A model generated the notes under the pieces. The model made no database searches and had not been told where the DNA came from. It saw nothing but the letters and a program-made list of their open reading frames with translations. A stretch of DNA of 64,000 bases, taken from contig CAMZMU010000059.1 of NCBI GenBank assembly GCA_947311845.1, forward strand, positions 43,036,982 through 43,100,981, read 5' to 3'. The stretch is from Poa pratensis (lineage: Eukaryota > Streptophyta > Magnoliopsida > Poales > Poaceae). The position numbers and the translations under genes are program-made. Below are positions 58,980-64,000 of the stretch, in pieces (position 1 is the stretch's first letter; each line of letters opens with the position of its first letter).

Positions 58980-60073
58980 TCAAGCCTGCGAAGGGAAAAT
59001 CCACAGTGATGTTTTAGCACCGATATTACTTTGCTGCTCTATGAGTACGTAAAAAACAATCACCACCTAGGAATTTACTCATAGGGTGATATGGTGCACT
59101 TACCGCAAAACGTGGGGAGCGGCGTGTGCTAGATGGTGTATTAACGGGAGATCGTGTTGACTGGGAATGGGTCCCTCTCTTTGCATGAGCATCTTGATTC
59201 TTTGACCGGCTTCCAGAATAGCTTTCATTGGTGGTGCTTTCACTTGTGGTATCAACTGACAAACCCGGTGGCGATGAAATCATCGTGGATATGTGCTTGT
59301 GCGCAATAAACTTGCAGGAGGAGCCCCTATAGACAGTACTAATTAAACTCTCTATAAATGATATAACGAAAGAAATATTGCAGTATTAAGCGCATTTAAA
59401 ACTTCATGTGGTAGTGCAGGACGAAGATTTATGTAGCTAATTATTTTCGTTAAATATACGTTCACTTCAGAAGATCAAGAATAGGCAAAAATGTGTAAGC
59501 CATGTATTCAGGCTGTCATATATGGCGCTGGCAACAATGAAATTTGGCAAGACAACGCCAAACTCTTCATAAGGATTTATGGGGTACCTTTGGTTGCAGC
59601 CGCTTGGAATCTTGCTCTCATGATTCTAACAAACTTGAACAGATCATTAGTGCAGTTCAAATCCTTCACCAGTTCTTCAGAGTCTTTCAGTAATGGAATA
59701 CATTGAATTACTGTTATAACGAAAATGAGAACTTCAATAACTGTATATTTTAAAACACTATTAATGCTAGAAAGCTCAGTTAAGAAAGTTGTAACTCACA
59801 GCTGTATTCATCTTTGTTGACCTTTATGCAAAACAAATACTCATTGTCAGGACTTTGCATATTAACTTTGTTGAAGACAAATTTAACACCTTGAAAAAAG
59901 ACGAAATGTCACACATGATGGCATGAAGCTAAATTAATGGAATATGTCAAGGAAACTTTCATTACCTTCTCCTGCAACAACTTGAAAACCAAGAATTTTT
60001 TTGTACCACATAATAGCATCGTCTAGGTTCTTTTTGCCGGCAGCGTCGAAATTAGCTTCAAGAGCTTCAGTAC
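58980..60073 (-). CDS. SPC25: Kinetochore protein SPC25 homologue, 3' exons only
   Basis: Exons on the minus strand: 60073-59966, 59889-59800, 59710-59588, 59326-59104 and a last small one from 58985 (stop 58980-58982), all with GT-AG borders. The translation contains AIMWYKKILGFQVVAGEG, VKFVFNKVNMQSPDNEYLF, CIKVNKDEYS, PLLKDSEELVKDLN and NDLFKFVRIMRARFQAAATK, the C-terminal RWD-like domain of Spc25, then a Ser/Thr-rich tail ending STRRSPRFA. SPC25 is one of the four Ndc80-complex subunits and links spindle microtubules to the inner kinetochore. The coiled-coil N-terminal exons are absent: an LTR retrotransposon starts 160 bases upstream. In the fourth exon the frame after TSTYP appears shifted by one base relative to the SSPPGLSVDTTSES tail, so the tail may be lost or the acceptor may differ. 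Confidence 0.85.
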
Positions 60074-60233
60074 CTGTCTTCAAACGAAAATGTATCAATG
60101 CATGTAGATTAGGTTCTGCGTAGCCAAGAAAAATACTCGGACAAAACAAATTTCAAGGGAAAAATATATTGGCCCTTAGAGCTCAAAAGAGACCCCTTAG
60201 ATTGGACCGGATTTATATCTGTAAAACCCAACT

Positions 60234-61515
60234 TGAAAGGATCGTATGGCCACCTAGAGGGGGGTGAATAGGTGCTACTCCAATTTTTAACTCTTTTTAG
60301 ATTAAGGCTTGACTAAAAGGTAAATTCTCTAGATATGCAACTATGGTGAATTTACCTATATGACAAGTTAAGTCTAAACAAGATAAGATAAAGTAGTAAA
60401 TAACTAGAAAGGAATAACCGATATGAAAGCACGCGGAGACAAGGATGTATTCCCGAGTTCCTCCTTTTTAGGGGAGTACGTCTCGTTGGAGGGGTGTGAG
60501 TTTCAAACTCAAGACGCCACAAATGGCCTCACCCTATTCTCCGATGAACCTCGCACAAAAGCTCGGTCCACCTTTCTTTATCGGAATCCTTCAAGGCGGA
60601 ATCCGGAGCCCTTACAACAACATGAGGCTCAACCCACAAAAGGATTGGGGGCTCTCAATCACCACAACACCTGCTACACAAAAGTAACAAGCAAGTGAGA
60701 ACAACAAGATGCCTAGGTTTTCCTAGTGGAAACCCTAGGCTCAAATCGCTCAAGTGAATAAGGGAGAAATGAAGAACTGCTTGGTGAAGATGTAGATCCG
60801 GGACTTCTCCTTCAATCCCCCAAAGATCAACAAGTTTGGGTGGAGGGATTGGGAGATCTAATGATTCTTGAGCTTGCAACAATGGTGTACTTCAGATCTG
60901 GGCGAGCTCAAGAGCTGGAGGTAGGTGGAGGGGTATTTATACCCCTCCAGAAAACTAGCCGTTTTTCAGTCCACTAAGTCCGGAGACTCCAGACCGGGAG
61001 GCCGGAAAGTCCGGACCGAGTGGAGACTCCGGACTGGCTCCGGGGTAACTCCGGTCGCGATGCAGCGGCTGCCGCCGCGATGTTCATCTTCTTCGCAACG
61101 GAAACTCCGGTCTTGGTGTCCGGAAACTCCGGTAGGGCCGGAAACTCCGGACACTACTCCGGGATGCGCCGTCGTGGGAAGATCTTTGATTCAAAAAATC
61201 TTGTCTGGGGCGGAGACTCCGGACCACGGGACCGGAGACTCCGGTGTTACTCCGGGGTAACTCCGCACCCCATACCGCGGCTGCCGTCCTGAGGAGCGTT
61301 TGCTCCAGAATTTCAAATTGACCGGAGACTCCGGCCACAGAGACCGGAGACTCCGGACTGGACAGGCAAATGCAAGCTTCTTTTTCTTGTCAAGTGTTTC
61401 GATGCAAAGTGTAATTGTATCATTTCATTCCTGCACCACTTAACATCATATTAAATAATTCCTAGTGTTGTTGCCTAACACACAAAACATAGGGGACATA
61501 AAATATGTCCTTTCA
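60234..61515 (-). repeat. 3' LTR, 1282 bp
   Basis: Both ends carry the inverted pair TGAAAGGA...TCCTTTCA, with TG...CA termini. The interior holds many copies of CCGGAGACTCCGG and variants (60970-61360). The start TGAAAGGATCGTATGGCCAC is the familiar terminus of a grass LTR family. Confidence 0.85.
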
Positions 61516-62084
61516 ATCTCCCCCTTTTTGGTGTTAGATGACAACACTCGGATTTGCAATAAAGCACACAACAATTATCGACATGTACCACAAAGGATTT
61601 GAGAGGCTCCCCCTACATGTGTGCATACAAGTAGTTTGCATTTGAATACAAATGCTCAACATGTAGAGGAGAGACAACTCACAAGAAATATATGGAACAA
61701 TATAAATTACACCAACATGAGACAAACATGATATAGGGTTGAGGTGAAAAGGAACCATACCTTGTGCATAACTATGACATAGAGACCAATGCACAATAAT
61801 AGACCATAAGTAATATCATCTCAACCATAGGAATTATGAAATCCATAGTCTCATACCACACAGAGTACCACAAATAGGAACATAGTCTCACAACATAAAA
61901 CCAAAGCAAATAGGTTCAAATGACATAAGATAAATGGACACAAGCGCAAATAAATGATAAAGCACGTGCTTGTGTCCGACCCATGCAAATCCCACGGTGA
62001 GAGAGCCTAATAGAACTACTTCTCCCCCTTTGGCATCGAAACACCAAAAAGGGAGAAGAGCGATGCTAACGGAACCCAAGGCGA

Positions 62085-63700
62085 TCACTCGTCGTCTTCA
62101 TCATCGTCGGCATCACTGTCCTCATCATCACCACTCCCATCATCATCTTCAGCATCACTTGCTTCACACTTCTTCTTCATCATCATCACTTTCTTCTTCA
62201 TAGCGCATAGGAGCCTTGCCGGTGTTGCGAGAAGAGGAGGGCATGGAGGTCACCTCGGCATAATCAGACCAATGAAATGTATCCTCATTCCACTTGTCAA
62301 GAGAGATAGTTGAATCGGATGGCGGAGTTTCGGGATCACCTCATTGCGAGGAGGAGTGGTACCACCATTGCTGATCTTGCGCATTTCCTTCATCATCTTG
62401 GCTTGGTTGGACAAGATCCTCTTGTTAGTGACATAAGTTTGATGATTTTCCTTGTGCAACCCAACACCCATACACATCATGGCCCTTTGCCACCAAGAAA
62501 CTTTCTTCAACTCCTCGTTGACTCTTTGTTTGCCACCTTGATCCCAAGAGGGTGGAGTGGCATTTTTCCTTCTTGCCCTAGGAGCTTCTTGCTCCTCTAT
62601 CTCTTCATAAGAGGCTGGAGTAAGGTGATGGCGGAGTACTTGAAGGGTGCCATATGTGTGTTTCTTGAAACGAATTGATTGAGATTGGGAATCTTCTTGA
62701 GAATGAGCTTCATGACATAGGGAGCATACATAGGATTCTTCCTCTCGTGAATAGCAATGTTGATCTCACACTTGATAAAATCCATGACATCAATCTCAAA
62801 CCCTTGACAATTCGGACCGGCAAGGTATGTCTTGTGGCAATGGTACATGAGGTTGACAAGAGCTCCACGGATAGCATCCGTATTCCCGGCTTGAGGTGCA
62901 ATGCTCCAACGAAACATGCGAATCAAGATGTTGTAGATGGGCTTGAGTCCTTTGGTGGTAGCAAGGGCACCCCCTCTAGCAGCAAGAGGGGCAAGGATCT
63001 TCTTATCATAGGCCACCTTCAACATGCATCCGGTGACCAACGGGTTCATTCACACCTTTGAACACATACCCCAAGCTTCTCCAAATTCTGAAAGTGTGCA
63101 CTAACTTTGAGAGGCCCCGTCATCCATGTCATTTTGGTGTCCTCCTCATCTCCAAGCACAAGAGTGGCAAAGAACTGTTGGACCATGTCAATATCATAGT
63201 CTTGTTGGGTGGTAATAAGGGGCTCAAGACCAATCTTCCTAGCAACCCATAATGCATCCGCAAAGTATGTCTTCTTGGCCAACACGTCAAAGTTCAGCGG
63301 TTTTTGAGGACACACAAGAGCTTTTGGGTCCAAATTGGCATATATTTCCTTCATAATGAGCTCTTGCTCCTTTCTCCAAAAGTGACCATCGGTGGAGTTG
63401 TTTGGCATGTCATAGAAATTCTGCGCCCTCATTGTCCGAAATTCTTCCTTGTTCAACCCCTTCAAAGTGGTCAAGTTGTCAAACTTGGCCTTCTTGGCCC
63501 TTTCTTCTCGAAGGAGGCAGCCTCTTGCCTAGCCCTTCTAGCATCAGCAGCCTGTTTCTGCTTAAGAGCACCACTCTGCACATGCTTGTCTTGTTCTTCA
63601 TCATAGATCAAATAGTCTCGACCTTGGAGCTTGTTCTTCTTTGACTTCTTAATAGTCGAGGATGAGGATGAAGGACCGGGATACTTCTTGCTAGCTGTGA
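62085..63700 (-). pseudogene. gag-like / plant transposon protein domain region of the LTR element
   Basis: The minus strand reads SKKYPGPSSSSSTIKKSKK, ALKQKQAADARRARQEA, then (63474-63046) NKEEFRTMRAQNFYDMPNNS, ADALWVARKIGLEPLI and QQFFATLVLGDEEDTKMTWM. Next (63049-62597) come LKPIYNILIRMFRWSIAPQA, ALVNLMYHCHKTYLAGPN and GFEIDVMDFIKCEI, and an Asp/Glu-rich tail with stop at 62085-62087. The middle matches the putative plant transposon protein domain found upstream of retrotransposon polyproteins in grasses. Three frames are needed, so this copy is frameshifted. Confidence 0.6.
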
Positions 63701-64000
63701 AACAGGATTAGAAAGGTAGCATTGAGGTAGGCATACATGTCCATGGAATTTCAACGAAAGAAAAAAATAGAGGAATTTCTTCTCAGGTTTGATCTAGACC
63801 GGAGTTTCCGGTCTCAGGGGGCGGAGATTCCGGCCATACCGGAGTCTCCGGCCAGGAAGGCCGGAGTTTCCGGCCCTGAGGCCAAAACTCGAACCTAGGT
63901 CAAAATTTGAGGGGAAAATCACACTAGCAATTTTCTAGATAGTGCATTGCCATCCTAAAGGTTCTACACCACGAGATTCTACAAGAACTACTCTCAAAAC

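Larger units (their letters stand above)
60234..64000 (-). mobile_element. LTR retrotransposon (minus orientation), 5' part beyond window
   Basis: A 3' LTR (60234-61515) is followed on the minus-strand logic by a polypurine tract (AAAAAGGGGGAGAT, directly 5' of the LTR) and a gag-like region to the window end. Inserted in the intron upstream of the SPC25 exons. The 5-bp left flank is CAACT; the matching duplication would be off-window. No pol, integrase or protease region is visible yet, so Copia versus Gypsy cannot be decided here. Confidence 0.85.

Noticed and set aside
1..64000. Bacterial-style systems (operons, phage, toxin-antitoxin, riboswitches)
   Set aside because: All recognised content is plant nuclear; no Shine-Dalgarno-led gene clusters or such families were seen.

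Overview
The window is nuclear DNA of a grass, most likely of the wheat/barley/Brachypodium group. It has split genes with GT-AG introns and high-GC third positions in its intact coding regions. It also carries Stowaway and Tourist MITEs, CACTA, LINE and LTR elements, a monocot-type dirigent-jacalin gene, and no bacterial features. Species level cannot be read from the sequence. Most of the window is repeats and gene debris. Only four gene-like units look largely intact: two paralogous DUF761 genes, one copy of a small unknown gene, and the 3' half of an SPC25 kinetochore gene.

Layout. 1-5.4 kb: a degenerate LINE-1-type retrotransposon on the minus strand (ORF1 with two CCHC knuckles, then broken endonuclease/reverse transcriptase). 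5.9-6.2 kb: an unrecognised gene fragment. 7.4-10.2 kb: a tandem duplication carrying a small TATA-driven gene twice, once frameshifted and once open. About 10.8-20.9 kb (copy A) and 21.7-28.4 kb (copy B): an old direct segmental duplication, each copy holding one DUF761 gene with a conserved TATA box. MITEs, a Copia-like LTR fragment, LINE tails, microsatellites and local tandem duplications were added to each copy independently. 28.6-35 kb: a CACTA end, a retroposed GC-rich segment and a LINE 3' end in otherwise T-rich DNA. 35.6-37.2 kb: a tandem duplication. 37.8-39.3 kb: a four-exon dirigent-jacalin chimeric lectin gene with an in-frame TGA between its two domains, followed by a MITE that contains a tRNA-like segment. 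40.8-44 kb: a 3.2 kb tandem array built on a 16-bp palindromic core. 46.3-50 kb: an F-box pseudogene split by a 2.2 kb CACTA element with a perfect GCA target duplication. 50.7-53.5 kb: remnants of 2-oxoglutarate dehydrogenase E1 (exon pieces in reversed order) and of a receptor-like kinase. 59-60.1 kb: the last exons of SPC25 on the minus strand. 60.2-64 kb: an LTR retrotransposon (3' LTR and gag-like region) sitting in the SPC25 upstream intron and running off the window.

The genes do not form a pathway or operon. The coherent story is genome dynamics: repeated tandem duplication at several scales, followed by asymmetric decay and transposon insertion. I did not find a convincing new molecular system. 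The items most worth a second look are the palindromic array, the reversed OGDH exon junction, the TGA-split lectin gene with an in-frame alternative splice donor, and the tRNA-bearing MITE.
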